From the NCBI GenBank assembly GCA_964035795.1, contig OZ038324.1, positions 3,566,908 through 3,630,907 of the forward strand: DNA of 64,000 nucleotides, given 5' to 3'. Numbering within the stretch: the first letter of the stretch is position 1; every line of letters begins with the position of its first letter. Position numbers and translations under genes: made by a program. The notes below the pieces were generated by a model. The model made no database searches, was not told the DNA's origin, and saw only the letters and a program-made list of their open reading frames with translations. This document shows, piece by piece, positions 39,201 through 51,900 of the stretch. This DNA is from Pterobdella sp. o SKG-2022. Lineage: Eukaryota; Annelida; Clitellata; Hirudinida; Piscicolidae.

Positions 39201-41801
39201 TATTCTAAATGTAAAGAACTTCAATAAAAAAGCTTGAAAAAGAAAAAAAATTCTGGTTGGATAGCAGCATTGTAAGGAAGAAAACGTATTTTGGAACGAC
39301 TGTATGAGAAGATTTTAAACTGTTGTGACAATTTTCATTTTTATGGCTCTCTTCGAATTAATTATTTGTTTTCTGTTTTATGTCTGTTTTCTTGATGTCT
39401 TTCATACTTTTTCATTCCGCTTTTATCGATTTTTGCTTCAAACTTTTTCTTCGTGTCATTTTGATGTATTATATTTTCAACTGAAGCAAGATTTGTGAAA
39501 AAACTAGTTTTTATTAGTTTCGAAACGTTTATAATCTTCTCAAAAAATCGCGCATCGCCATTCCCCCCAATGACATGTAATTTTGTGAATGTTATTTTTA
39601 GAATCAATTCATCAATACAAGAGAAAAAAAAATTTCAAACATTTCCATGATTCTCATTATTTTCATTGAGTTAAATCATTATATCATTTTAATGATAATA
39701 TGCCTGGTTTTAATGCTACAATGAAACAACTTTAAATCTTTCCTGATTTTAAAGGCCTTTTTATTTTTCCTTATTTTCAAATTGTTATATCTATTTTAAT
39801 ACACTCATCAATTCTTGAATTTAATTTCATAAATTAATCTAAGAAGAAATTATAGGTAGTAATCATTTCCACATTTGCCTATTCCATTGGGGGCTTGGGA
39901 CATTTGACGTTATCATAATGGAAATGACACATTTTTTGTGGGTTACTCTTTCCTCCCTTCTCTCCATCAATCATCACCGCGTGAATCAATAAATGGATGA
40001 ATATTCGGATGAGTATATGATTGGTGAATGGCTGGATGATGGATCTATGACGTGTGTTTGGGGAGAACGCGTGATGAATGCATGATGGATTGGTAATAAA
40101 TGGATGAATACATGAGTGGAAGAAGGATAAATGATAAATGAATAAGTAATTATTATTGGATAAATAATGGGTTATGAATGAATTAAAATGAATGAGTTAA
40201 AGATGAACGGATGGTAGATGGATGAGTTAAAGATGCATGAATCAAAGAGGCATAAATCGAAAATGAATAGATGTTAGATAGGTGAACCAACAAAAAACTA
40301 GATGAATAGATGGATGAAAAATAAATGAAAGAAGGGATAAATAAATGAATAAATAGATAAATGTATAGAAAAATGAATGGGAGAAGGAATAGATAGGTAA
40401 ATAATACATAGATGGATGAGCAAACGGATGGACTGATGCTAAATGTATAGATGGATGGACAAATGGATGGATGAAAGAATAAATGATGGATGAGCTATAA
40501 ATATATAGATGATAAGTAATAATAAGTGCGTTAAAAATGAATTCGATATGTGAGTGATAGGACGAGTTAATTGAAGAGTGAATGTTTGATGGAAAGACCA
40601 ACAAGACAGGATAAAAGTACCTAAGTAAACAAAAGTTTGATTTTGATGGCATGGAAATTCTAAAACCAGAATGAATGATCAAAGAGAATGCGATGTTTGA
40701 AAGCGTTTTAACGGGTTTTACCTTTCATTTATTTGAATCTGCGCTTTTATACTCAATCTAAACATTTTCAAAGTGAAAATGAGTTTATTATACGAAATAT
40801 ATCATTAAAACTGAGGTTAAAATTAATCGCGTTAGAAAAGAATTTATCATTTATTTCAAGGTTGACAAAGATCTGGAGAGAAATGACATCAACAAAATGA
40901 CATAAAAGCCATAGTTCCGATCAGTCTCTCTAACTTCTAGTACGTCTCTACATTTTTCGAGTGTGAAAAGTTTTGGGTGAATTTAATTTGAAGTATTATT
41001 AAAGTTTTTGAGAAAAAATTAAGTTTTTGTTGAGAAAAACGGAAATAATTTAATTTAATTTTTTATTTTTTTAGAATAATGAAATTAGCACAAATTGAAA
41101 CAGTTTTGTAATATATTATTCAAAAATGATGAATTTATATAGAATTGAAAAAACTCTGAAAAGTAAAACAAATATTTATAAAAAAATTTTGAGAATATGT
41201 TTTTTCATTGATTTTTGGAAAACATTTTTATCTTGGCTGATTGAAAAATAATATAATCTCCATTAAGTTTTTTTTTATAATTATTAATTAATCAATAAAA
41301 ATAAAATAAATTTTAAAAAATAAATGAATGTTTAGGAATAGCATTTTTATATATAAAAATAACTAAAAAGAACAAAATATTCATTGCAATGAGCTTATAT
41401 ATCAGAACTCTGGAAACTACAAAAAAAGTGAGAACAATCACAAGCGACTTCAAAAACAAATAAAATTAAAACGATCAAATAAATGTATTGAAATCACTAA
41501 AATGAATTTATTTAGAATCACTAAAAAATCAAGTTTAAACTACAAAGTACACCACACATCCCCTTATGACACTCTTCAAACAGAATAAGATCTTAAAATA
41601 TAAAATTCTTATAACATACCATTGCTTACCTGCTTCATAATATGAACAGCCCAAATGGAAACTCCAATCAGTCATGGTGATTATACAAACGAAGAATACA
41701 GACGCAAGTTCATAATAATAGATACAATTATTGGCGTAGCATAGCCTGAAACAATAGTATGGGATACAAACACAAAGTAGCCATTTAACTAAGTTCCCCA
41801 A
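20491..41801 (-). CDS. Type I membrane protein: SUEL lectin, CUB, sushi, TM, Asn-rich tail
   Basis: This is a single-pass cell-surface receptor-like protein of unknown ligand. Exons in order: tentative 41801-41630, then 35622-34903, 34201-34094, 33022-32579, 26764-26603, 22393-22343, 22194-22110 and 21271-20491. All have GT-AG ends. The phases 1-1-1-1-1-1-2 close without adjustment and give 840 residues with the tentative first exon. The domain order is a basic linker with a furin-like RPKR site, galactose-binding (SUEL) lectin, CUB, one sushi module, a 17-residue stalk, one transmembrane helix and a 260-residue cytoplasmic tail. I do not recognise a named orthologue with exactly this order. 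SUEL domains otherwise occur in latrophilins, EVA1 and egg lectins. The weakest part is the 5' end: introns are long, and the signal peptide exon is inferred from phase and hydrophobicity only. Confidence 0.8.
22110..22194 (-). CDS. Receptor exon 7: transmembrane helix
   Basis: The exon encodes GLVIAVVVGIFVGSLCGFVL and continues LAVVLWCKR. It is a clear hydrophobic span of about 26 residues followed by a basic stop-transfer end. Acceptor is TTTCAG and donor GTAATT; phase 1 in, 2 out. Confidence 0.88.
22343..22393 (-). CDS. Receptor exon 6: juxtamembrane stalk
   Basis: A 51-nt exon encodes 17 residues, SPVGEKVVDDASFPTYG with a split Asp codon before it. It is bounded by TTTCAAAG and GTGAGG. 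It joins in phase (1/1) to the sushi exon upstream and the transmembrane exon downstream. Confidence 0.75.
26603..26764 (-). CDS. Receptor exon 5: sushi (CCP) domain
   Basis: One complete sushi module in one exon: C in VGCADPP, C in IIGCNF, C in LWCKDG, W in GTWKN and C in VSCP, with the usual P-P-x-P-x-x-G start. The donor after CPAG is a strong GTGAGT. This four-Cys, one-Trp pattern is diagnostic. Confidence 0.9.
28125..28218 (-). CDS. Candidate alternative first exon with signal-peptide-like sequence
   Basis: An ATG at 28218 opens MRLFSIFFILLFNAIPFLLG, continuing ILVAVIFVDFI to a GTAACA donor in phase 1. Phase 1 is exactly what the sushi exon at 26764 accepts. It lies in the intron between the CUB and sushi exons on the coding strand. 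If used, it would make a short membrane protein with only sushi, transmembrane and tail. It may also be a chance hydrophobic frame. Confidence 0.3.
32579..33022 (-). CDS. Receptor exon 4: CUB domain
   Basis: A 444-nt exon encodes about 148 residues. CUB features are CGEEQKVAITGTQSGFLASH, the SSCPWSIKVPHGQHIQLTLY strand pair, DFSLHN, a central NNYCHVL, HVCAG and the final SSNHVFVEV with INFLMKFH. The four expected cysteines are present. A Lys/Tyr-rich insertion (NRYKPYKEEAYKNVGRYD) replaces the usual short acidic loop. Acceptor is ACGCAG, donor GTTAGT. Confidence 0.88.
33917..33990 (+). repeat. tRNA-like sequence (SINE head or tRNA pseudogene)
   Basis: A box-like TCGCTCGATTGGGAGAG forms a D arm (GCTC/GAGT), and GGGTCCAAAACCC about 30 nt later forms a T arm with a TCCAAAA loop. 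The acceptor arms do not pair and the anticodon arm is broken. It is not a functional tRNA. It lies in a receptor intron. Confidence 0.4.
34094..34201 (-). CDS. Receptor exon 3: C-terminal half of SUEL lectin domain
   Basis: The exon encodes GKTSCQLDLPNNALHKILNC and GKDMFAYLQASFQCVD. This completes the SUEL pattern (G-K-x-x-C, then C, YL, then a final C) begun in exon 2. The split codon G|GA restores the conserved CSGK junction. Phase 1/1. Confidence 0.85.
34903..35622 (-). CDS. Receptor exon 2: basic linker, furin-like site, first half of SUEL lectin
   Basis: The first 180 residues or so are basic and Ser/His/Pro-rich with no fold I recognise. LLLKRPKRQEH contains a furin consensus R-P-K-R at about 35182-35171. 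The lectin half follows: IYCQFETFNATC, LVLMTSAVYGRM, CIDSDILIGCYEDAL and HLCSG, matching SUEL (C, C, A-x-YGR, C, C, C-S-G). The acceptor is either 35623/35624 (CACAG, phase fitting the tentative exon 1) or 35612/35613 (CAACAG). Confidence 0.85.
36675..36783. repeat. 15-bp tandem repeat GAGGATGAAGATAAT
   Basis: About seven units of a 15-bp repeat. The first four are nearly exact; later units include the variant GAGGATGAATAAAAC/T. It lies in the region 5' of receptor exon 2. Confidence 0.85.
39975..40520. repeat. Degenerate TGGA/TGAA tetranucleotide-like satellite
   Basis: About 550 bp dominated by GATGGATGAATAAATG-like words with many substitutions. Open frames in it (Ser/His/Ile-rich on the minus strand) are consequences of the repeat. 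Confidence 0.75.
41630..41801 (-). CDS. Tentative first coding exon of the receptor
   Basis: The frame from ATG 41801 reads MGNLVKWLLCVCIPYYCF and further to SYYEAG. It then meets a textbook CAG|GTAAGC donor in phase 1. That phase joins the ATCTG acceptor of receptor exon 2 at 35622. The first 22 residues resemble a signal peptide. An internal TTGTTTCAG at about 41759 could instead be an acceptor, which would make this an internal exon. The link over a 6-kb intron is inference. Confidence 0.35.
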
Positions 41802-44800
41802 ATGATTATTAAATAAAGTGAGATTTTCTTACGAAAAGCTTAGTGAATCCAGTTGAATGAAGATTTTGTGTTTGTTTCCCATACAATGTAAATGGTAAAA
41901 TTGAATGAAACGGCATAAAACTACAAGAATATGGTCACGTGGGGTCCTATCAAAGCCTTGTGGTGTCTATAATTATAGAGCAGAATTAATTTGATTGAGT
42001 GATTCAATCAAAACCACTGGTAATGCTTTTAAATAAATGCTCAATAAAAAACAGATAAAAAGGACTATTAATATTATCAAAGTTCTATCTAAGTGTTATG
42101 TTACAATAGTTTGTCTTGTATTAGTTGTTCCAAATGAAAAAGCACCCAAAAGATAATTTCTTATTTATCACTCAAAAAGCGATAAAAATAAAGGTAATTA
42201 AAATAAATAGAAACGATCGTAAGAAATCACAGCTTATCTGAGCAGCGATAAATAAATACAATATTGTGGATGTAACTATAAAAGACTTCATCCTTTCAAG
42301 GCATAATGCTTTATTTATATGCTATAAATGCCTTGTTTTATTAAAAATTCATTTTGTTTTTGTGTGTTTTTTTTTTGTTTTTGTGAGTTTTTTTTGTTTA
42401 TTTAGATCATTTGGCTGTTTTGGGTGTTTTTTGAAAAATTTCGCTTAAAAGTGCTTCGATTCAATTATTTATGTGTGTAATTTTGGTCTATTTTTTTTTC
42501 ACAAAAATTTCTCATTTGTTTTAAACTTTTTCTGTTGCGTTTTTTGAAAACCTCAAATTAATTAGTTGAACTCTTAACTTATTTAAATACTTCATCAAAT
42601 TTGCCAAAAACTAAATCTCATTATTGAGTAATAAAATATAAATCTCGAAAAAATATAATGAAACAAATAAATAGAACATAAAAATACAAAAATCAACCAT
42701 TGAAATGAAGCAAAACTTTAAACACTCACAAACTTCCTTTATTCCCCTCATGAACAAAACAGACCTTATGATTTTAACATGTTATGCTTCGACATGGTAG
42801 GCGATATTGCGGGCCACTTTATCGATGTAATGAGGAATGAATAAACTTCATGGTCGATTAACTGCCGCAGAAAAGCATGACCAAAATCATTTTTCGACTT
42901 GAAGCAGTTGCAACGGGTTCGAAACGCTTTGGAAGATGCTTTAAGGTTAGGCTATCTACAGGCTGCGTGTACCCGTTTAGACACGATCTAAGTACATTCT
43001 AATGATTTCATTCGTGATTTTCTTTTGCATTATATTCAAAAAGAAATAATTTTCAATGGATATAATAAAAATTTTTGAATAAAATTGCTTTCAACTGTAG
43101 ATTTTAAAAATTAATTTTTAATATCAAATACGCACAAAAAACTTTTTCGCGAATTTTTTTATTAAAAATAATTTTTGAACGGAGGTCATTATATTTTTTT
43201 TTTGCTTTGTTAGTTTTTATGATTCAAAATCTTTCTTCTCAAGCAAGTGCATTTTGAGCAAAACTTTAAAACTCAAAAAAAAACCATTGCGCATAAAAAA
43301 ATTATCAAAAACGCCACATTGTACCTTCGTTTTCAATTATTCTTAAAGCTCGTTAGTTAAGGTGAAAGACTAAAATAACCAAAGGTTAAATTTTAACTTT
43401 AATTAGGTGGTTCATTTGTACAATCTCATAATTAAAAACTTCTTTTGCTCAAGTTCAATTTTATAATTGAAAGCTTTGCAGCTTTTCAAATTAAAAGTTT
43501 GAACCTTGAAGAAATGACTATTTTCACGAAAATTGTACTCAAGTTTTATATTTTTCTTGTTATTTTTGAACTGAGAAGGAAACAACACAATGGAAATATA
43601 TAAAGGTTTTTAATATAGCCAAATAATAAGATAAAAAATTAGAAAAAAAATTCATAAAAAACAAAAATAAAAAAAAAATTGAATAAAGAAGAAAAAAGTC
43701 AAAAACAAGCATAAAAACTTACTCATGAAACAAACAAACAATAACACAGATAAACATTGAGACAAAAGAAGCGACTGCACACAACGGGCCAATTCGAAGG
43801 ATAGGGTCTGTTGCCTGCGTTAAACAAACAATACAGCCTCCTATAACAAACAATTAGTTATTTTGGCGTATAATTGATACGACTTGTTCCGGTTTTCAAT
43901 GTGTTTTGTATGTGTTTCAATGAGTTTTGTTTTTTTTTTGAGTGTTCGTATTTTAATGGGTTTTCCAATGTTTTTCAATGTTTTTTCTTGTTTTTTTGTT
44001 GTTTTTATGCATTTTGTATTTCCAATAAGATGTTTTGATGAGTTTTGTATTCTCTAAAATTTGTTTTGTATATTCAATGTGTTTTTTTTCAATGAATCGT
44101 TGTATATTTCGCCTCTGCCTAATGTGTTTTTGAATGTTTTTCAGTGTTTTTTGTTTTTTTTAAGATTTTTTTGTGTTCTCAAACAATACAAACGTGTTTT
44201 AAGTTTATTTTCATTGAATTACCAGTTTATTTTTAGCGTTTTATATTTTTTGTGCTTTTTGCTAATTCTGTTATTCAAAGCTTATTCAATCTCAGGATTA
44301 TATTAGGATTTTGATATTTCATGGTTTCCAAAACTACTCAAATTTTGAAATTTCGAATAAAAATAATGATATAAAATTAATGATAACATTAAAAAAAATA
44401 ATTATTATTATTATTATCAAAAATCACAATGTATGTTACTGTAAACTTAATTTATTAGAATATTTTGAGTCAAAACACGTTAGAAAATGCAAAGTCAAAA
44501 TAGAAGAAATATGTACTAGCTTTTATTACAGAATTGCAATCAATTCGAAATAGAAAAGAATAAAACAGTACTAAAACAAAAGCAACAACTTGAACCAAAT
44601 TTTTTCATTCAGACTTTATTATAATTCACTTTTAAAATACATTTAAAACTTTTGATAAAAACTAAAATTTTCTCAAAAGCAGACAGAATTCCGTAGACCA
44701 AATACAAACATTCAAAAAGGCCTTCAAATGATACAAAAGGTAGACAAGCGATAAAACACTAGAAACTCAAAGGTAAGTGAGACAATGCATTCTGCCTTAA

Positions 44801-45940
44801 ATCACATGGCAATTAGAGCATATGTAGACGCTGCTGAATTATTAAAGGCTCGCTCCAATATATATTTTCCATTAGTAGTTTAATAAGACTGATGCTTGGG
44901 TGTTTGTGTGCTTGGAGTGGTCTGCGGTCGTTTGGTTGTTTCTACGTTGTTTTGTTTGTTTGTTTGTACCTACGTCTTTTTTTTAAATTTTTTTTGGGTT
45001 TTTTGTTTATTATGCTCATTCTATTTATTGCTAAGTGGTGCTAACTGTTCGTTCGTTCTCCAAATTTTTCTAACGTCATTTATAATAATTGATTCTTTGT
45101 TTTTGTTGTTTCTTAATAGTTTTGATGTTGAAAAGTGCTCCTTAAAAAGAATTTGAAAGAAAGATTTCAAATTAAATATCAAATCCCGAGAATGAAAGTC
45201 GAAAAACCCAGTGTTTGAAGGACTATTTTGGGGATGGGAGTTTTGATTGGTACATGTGATGCTTTCATCGGTTCTCGCACATCAGACCAAATGCCTTTTT
45301 AGAATCATTTCACACAATAAATAACTGTATTCAATATGCGTAAAATGTTGAGTATCGAATACATAGAAAAAAAGAAAAAAAATTTGATTCAAAAATGAAT
45401 TAAATACAACTTTTGGTTAGATTTTTGGCATTTAAAATTGATTAAACATTTTATTGTGAGTTTTATTTCTATAGCGATAACTTTAAAGTTTCAAATGGGA
45501 GGATTCTTTCGTTAAAAAACTCGTTTAAAGCTTTCTATTGTTTATTACTTTTAAAACAAATTCCAAGTATTTCAATTTTTCATTCTTCATCCGCATTATT
45601 CTCATTTTCCTTTTTAAAAAATCAATATATGAAACCTATGAAATAGAAGGTCGCTAAGCCAGAAACAAAAACGAAAAGTAAAAAGAAATTCAATTGAAAC
45701 AATTTATATCTCAGAAAGAACCCAGAAAAAAGCTATACTTGTACCTACATATACTTACTCATAGTTGTATTAATTGATATATACAACTAGACTTAAAAGT
45801 AGTATGTCTATTTATAAGCATCAATTTTAATAAATCTTGCCCTACACAGCATCACAAACACATGAGCGAAGCAGCTCGAGATACAAAAGCGACTGAAGAG
45901 CATAAAAGACAGGGAACCACACAGACGTATGTGATTATGA

Positions 45941-45958
45941 GTGGCGCCATCTAGGGCC
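45941..45958 (-). promoter_or_regulatory. CTCF-like motif
   Basis: The minus strand reads TGGCCCTAGATGGCGCCAC. Its AGATGGCGC core equals the bilaterian CTCF core. It sits in a roughly 140-bp GC-richer patch inside otherwise AT-rich sequence. Whether this animal has CTCF is unknown. Confidence 0.25.
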
Positions 45959-48900
45959 AGACGAAACTTTCCGCGGCGCCTTATTGATTAATTAGACACA
46001 AAAAGCTTTATCTGGCTTTGATGCTACTTTCAAATTTTTTGAAAACATTCTGAAATCGTTAAACCAAGATGAATTTATGTTCGACTTAATTTGTCACCTA
46101 TGCTGGATCTTTAGTTGAAATTAAATCTTGAATCTTTTAACAAGGTTTTTATTGAATTAATGATTTGCATCAAAAGAAACTAAATTTCGCTTGTTTGAGG
46201 CTTTGTATTATTTTTGCCACTTGCTAGCAAAAATATTCTCTTGAGGAATGATACTTTTGGAAATATTGCATAAATTAGCACTTCTAAAAATTATTTTTCT
46301 TATTGTAAGGTTTTTTGAGTAATTTTGCAAAAAAAAACTTTAGCTTTCCTTCAAAGCTTTCCAGCATCCTACCTTTAAACAAAATGATGTTAATCAGAAC
46401 ATGCCTCCAATCCGACCATACCACGTAACGGCATTCTTAAGCCTTTTCAGTATTCTTTGTCACAAAATATTTTTTCCATTTTGTAGCTAAAAACAATTTT
46501 TAATGCTTGGTGAAGTTTTCGGAAATAAGATGGCATAAAGAAACCACGCATAAGCGACGTGTAAATAGCGGTCGAATTGTGATAGTCATCTTATTCATAC
46601 CATCATTCTTTAAGAAGTCATGCAAAAAGTAATTTAAAAATGTGTTAATTTATTTATAAATCTATTTTTTGAATAGTGACAAATTGTGAGAGATCTAAGA
46701 ATGAAGTACCCTCTTAAAAGCCTGCATTAATAGCCGACGTGAGAAAGTGTTGGTTGGAAGGCGAAAAAGCTATCGAGACATAATTACAGCTACGATACAT
46801 TGTGGTTAGCTTATAATGGTGAAATAATTTAAATTGGAATTTAATGCCTAAGGAAACCTCACTAAATTCAAATGACCTTGAAAATAATTTTTCAAGTTAA
46901 TTACTTGAATAAAAAAATGAAATATTAATAAAACATTCTGTTGGAGGACTTGTATAGAAATACGAATTTATGGAACTTGTTTTGTCTTCACACAGAATGT
47001 ATGCATCACTCACTCATTAAATTGCTGTTTTTTTGCTTATTTTTAATTAAAAAATTGTGACTCTTAGATATTTTATGTAACTTAACATAAATTCTTTCAT
47101 TCGCATTTTTATTTCTAAAAACGTCCAAAGCACTTAAGACATAAACAAATAGAAACAGCCATCAATTGGAATGTATACCTATGCAACAAAAAAGCTTCTA
47201 TAACTTAAAAAAGTAACTCAACCATTAGCAATAAAAAAAACGGCATTATAAGAACATTTTATATGGGAATATTAACAAGCACTCTTTATTCGAGACTATA
47301 ATATAAAATATTGATAAAAACAATAAGCCCGTAAAGCATTATACAAACATTTGTGCGTGCAATCCCAACTAGAATCAGCAGAGAATGATTTAGATGGTCA
47401 TTTAAACAATATTAAAACCCTGTAATAAGATTCTAACACCAGTGCAGCCAAAACCGTCAAAAAGGCCGCACGTTAGAAATCACTAAGAAAAATATAAAAA
47501 GTAAAAAGGCTAAAAAATGAAAAAGATATTATCTAGAAGCAAAGTACAAAATATTTAGTAGACCTATTACAAAAGGCCAAAGATAAGATGGTACCGTAGC
47601 GTTAAAAATTGATAGTGGCATTTCTATTATAGACTCTTCAATGACTTTATATAGAGATGTCTTTTTTATGCTTGGAACATCGTTTTGATGTAGTAATGCT
47701 TTTTATCCATTGTTTTTGTTATTTAAAAATTGTGCTATTGATATGACTATTAAATACAAATGGACCCGTAGATAATATTTTAAAAATAGACAATTCAAGT
47801 CCCCCAATGTCCCTTTTATTCATACCTTTACTCGTTTTTCATTCCAAATGAAGTTTTATGTTTTGCCCAAGATAGATTAACACAAATAAATTTATAAAAA
47901 ACATTCCAACTTACAAATAATTTTTATCAGTTTTTTAAGATCGCTTGCAAAAATAAACAATTTATTTTCTAATTTATAGAATATTTTTAGAGTAAAAGAG
48001 CATTATATCAGGAAAAAATGATAAGGATGAAGGCAGTGACGAAGACATATGGCATGGGAGATGCGGTCTTTGATAAGCACCCATGTTCTGTTAGGCATTT
48101 ACATATGGTGGTGAGGAGGAAGAGGAGGAAGAGAATTTTAATTGGAAAGAATAATAATTGAAAAAAATTATTGGTGTAGAAGATTTCACATGAATGAAAC
48201 TAAGATAGCAAAAAATAAAATTGAGAAAAAAACAGCAAAAAACGATGGGATTTGGTAATTTTTGGAAACCACTAAAACAGAAAGAGAGTTCGAATGATAA
48301 GACATAGTAATGATAAAATAAAAGCTGATTATGAAAATGATAAATGCAGTCGCAATAACGTCCCATGAATCATTGAGATGCAAAAGAGGCTTCAGTCGGG
48401 ACTATCATCATACTGACCAACGATAAGTAAGCTATTATAGAACTAAGTTTTAAAGCAAAGCCAGTTGTGCCTATAACTAGTTAGAGAATTCTTTATAATT
48501 TTGTTCTAATTGTTGGTGAATTCAGTTTGACAAATACTTTATGTTTGTTTCACATTCTTTTTTAATTTTCTTTCTAGGGCTGAGTTTAGGTCGTTATAAA
48601 TATTAAATTTTTGTGTTATTTGTTATCATTTTTGCGATGGTAATTATATTTTTATATATTTCATGAGTTTCAGCTGCGTTTTATGTGTACTTTTGGTGTT
48701 TTTGAGATGTACATCATGGAATTGTGAGTAAGAAAAAACATTATAAATGGAAAAATTATGAAATTTCTACGAAAACTGCATTCAAAATTTAGCGGCAGCT
48801 ACTTTTGTAAAATCTCAAAAATAAGAGTAATTATTAGAAAAAAGTTTATTTTTATTTATGTTAACAAAACTTTGAAAACCTATCTTTAGAAAAATCAACA

Positions 48901-51900
48901 AGACACAAAGCATCTGTTGAAAGAAAAACAAAGTGCAAATAAAAAAGACACTTGCCTAACGATCTCTGAACACAAGCTAGTGCCATATTTTTTTGCCCCT
49001 CACTACCAGAGAGACTTTTTGTTGATTAAAAGATTTTTTATCCATCGTTCACTCTAGGCTTTATATTTTGATTGTCTTTTTAAGAAAATTTACGTCAACT
49101 TTTGCACCTAGATTTATATTAGTTTAGTTTTGTATGTTTATTTTAGAATATATTCTATTTTCTTCTCTAGTTTTCAATCTTCTTTTATCAATAAATCCAG
49201 CAATGATATGAATGCGGCAAGTGATCGTCCTTTAAATCTCCACCGCACATATGGACAGGCCACAAATGGTTAGTTATTCCAGCAGAGGGACCGCAAAAGA
49301 GGAAACTAATTTAAGGCATTGTGCAAAGATTAAGCATATTTATGTTTGCAGACGTCCTCTCAAAGCTAACCAATGATAGGTTAATCTTAGGATCATGTGA
49401 TTCAAAACTCTTTCTTTAATTGGTTGTGCGGCTTCGGGGTTTACTGAGATATTTATAAACTTTTTTTGAAAATAGTTTGCGAAAAGTATAGGGTTTTTAA
49501 GTTTTATTCAGACTTAATAAGCTTGCAATAATTCCGATTGAATGTTTTTTTAACTAAACTTTGAAAAATTAAATGCAATTTTTTCAGCAATTTAATTGTT
49601 TCCACGCGTTATTGTAGAAATTTTCGATTTCATGCAAAAAAAATTATAGAATGAAAAATGCAGTCATTTTATAATCTCGTTACAATAATTAGCTTTTAGC
49701 ATTAAATTGTTCAAAGAAGAAAAGTTTGATTCTTTAAGGAAAAAATTTAATTCTTTACAAAGTCCGTTGCACACGAAAAGAATTTTTTTCGGTATATCAA
49801 AGAAAAAATAATGAAAATGTATTAACTTTTTAATTACTTAAATTTCTATAAATTATTATAAATATTTTAAATTCATCGAGATTTAGGAAAAATGTTGTCT
49901 GCCATGAATTGGCGGCAATTTATAGTTTGGTACTAGCGGATCAAAGAAGATCTGAGTTTTTAACAGAGTAAATTAAAATTTTGTACAAAATAAACTTATT
50001 TTCCACTCTTTTTTTCGGCTTGAATACTAATATAATTTGAAAACTATGAAATATTCAAACAAATAATTAAAGATATTCAAAAAAAAAATTATTCTGAATG
50101 TTGTGTTTGATTCATTATTGATGTCTCATTTCAAATTGTTTGAAGTTTTATTTAATCTTTAAAATGTAACTTAAAATAGAATTTTTACATTAAGCACGCT
50201 TTTCAAAACATGCCAACTTACTAAATTGTTTACATTCTTCATGTTTCTGTGCTTGATGACTTTTTTCGAATTCTTCCATCACGTATTTATGAATTATTCA
50301 CTTTTTTGCATAAATACTCATAAAAAATCGCAAATCTTTTTACTAAACCTTCCTTCCTCAGACCGCCTCTCATTTTTCACGCGTTAAAAACTTTTCTCGT
50401 CGTCATAATCCTTTTAAAATTACTTTTTGAAAGATACCAAGCGCGTCAAAAATGTTTTATAATTAAAAACAGCAACCAACAAATAATAAAATTCTTATTC
50501 AATATTCTAAAACATACAAACCCTCAAACAAAACAACAGCCAATAAAAAGTCATTGCAATCAAAAAACTTATTCCTGCGCAGCTCTGTAAGCGGGCAATT
50601 GTTATTCAAATAAGGTGTCCCATCAATCCATCCATCCATCAGCTGCGCATTTTATTTATTTATGATGTTTTTCACTATTTTATCAATTAGATCCTCCGAA
50701 ATCAGACTTTGAAATTGTTTTAAGCGCAGCACTCGCTAAGATAATTTCTGACATTTCGTTGTTTTTTCACGAAAGGATTTTAGATAGGAGAAAAAAGTAA
50801 CGAAACTATTTAAAAAATCCACAAATTCCCCATTGAAATTGATTCAATCTTGAAATAAGTTCAAGCCTTTTTGATAAGAACACGTTAAAAATTCATTGAG
50901 TATAATCTAAACTCAAATAATTCCCATATAGAAGCATTCAACAAGTTCTAAACATCAATAGCATTCCACTCGCATATCGATTTGGCTTCCTATCATATTG
51001 GCGTTCTCAAGTGATTTTCTGTGATATCTGATTCCTCTATTTCATGCAGTCTTCAGTCAATACAAATTTTTTGAAGTTAACATCTCAAGTTTACGTCGAG
51101 TTTCAGTGCTGTTAGCATATTGAGTTCAATGGCGGGGAAAAGATCTTTCACTTTCATGAGGTAAAGTGTAGAATTTAAACAAATGGAATGAAGTATGAAT
51201 TAAAAAAGGAAAAAGTAATAAATTTTCGATTTCAAAATTATTTTTGAATAGACTAGCTCATGAAACCTTCAAGTTTGAAACAAACGAAAATGAATTTGTA
51301 TAACCCAACATAACACGGTTAAAAAAGCAGCAAAAGCCGAGAGACAAAGCTATAAAATAACATAATCGTATTTATAGCACATAAACTCTTCCACATAACT
51401 CCATTAGCGCAGCGTCAGAGTATCCAAATTGATTGCAACTATTGAAATAACTTTTGTTGGCTTAGAGACTTTTTTGATTTCAAACTAATGCATTTTTGAC
51501 TGCGGTTTTTGGTTGTTTGAAATTGAAATGAGTGATATGCCAACCGTCGGAGTGTTTTTAGTTATGCTGGTAAAGTATTTTCTCCTAAAACCATCAATTG
51601 AACTTGTCATTTTGAGATAATTAAGCACTCACTTGGGGAAGAAGACAATAATGTGGTGAAGAGACCAAGCAAAAAGATGAATTTGATGGTTTCAAACTTC
51701 ATCCTTACAATTTTCTCTCTTGAACTTTCAAATGAACTTTTGATAAAACTTCATAATTGCTTTTTTAATAGGGAAATGTACTCAGATTTAATAGCTAATC
51801 TTAAGCAGTATTAGTTTTAGTTTCGATTTATTTTATTTAACCATTTATTACAAATACCATCATTGATTAATATTTATCATTTTTAATTAAAAAAGTAAAT

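Noticed and set aside
40242..40682. 146-residue Ser/His/Tyr-rich frame on the minus strand
   Set aside because: It follows the degenerate TGGA/TGAA satellite and ends with it.
49190..49265. Possible plus-strand first exon, MNAASDRPLNLHRTYGQATN ending at a GTTAGT donor
   Set aside because: Only 21 codons, no partner exon or promoter evidence within the following 7 kb.
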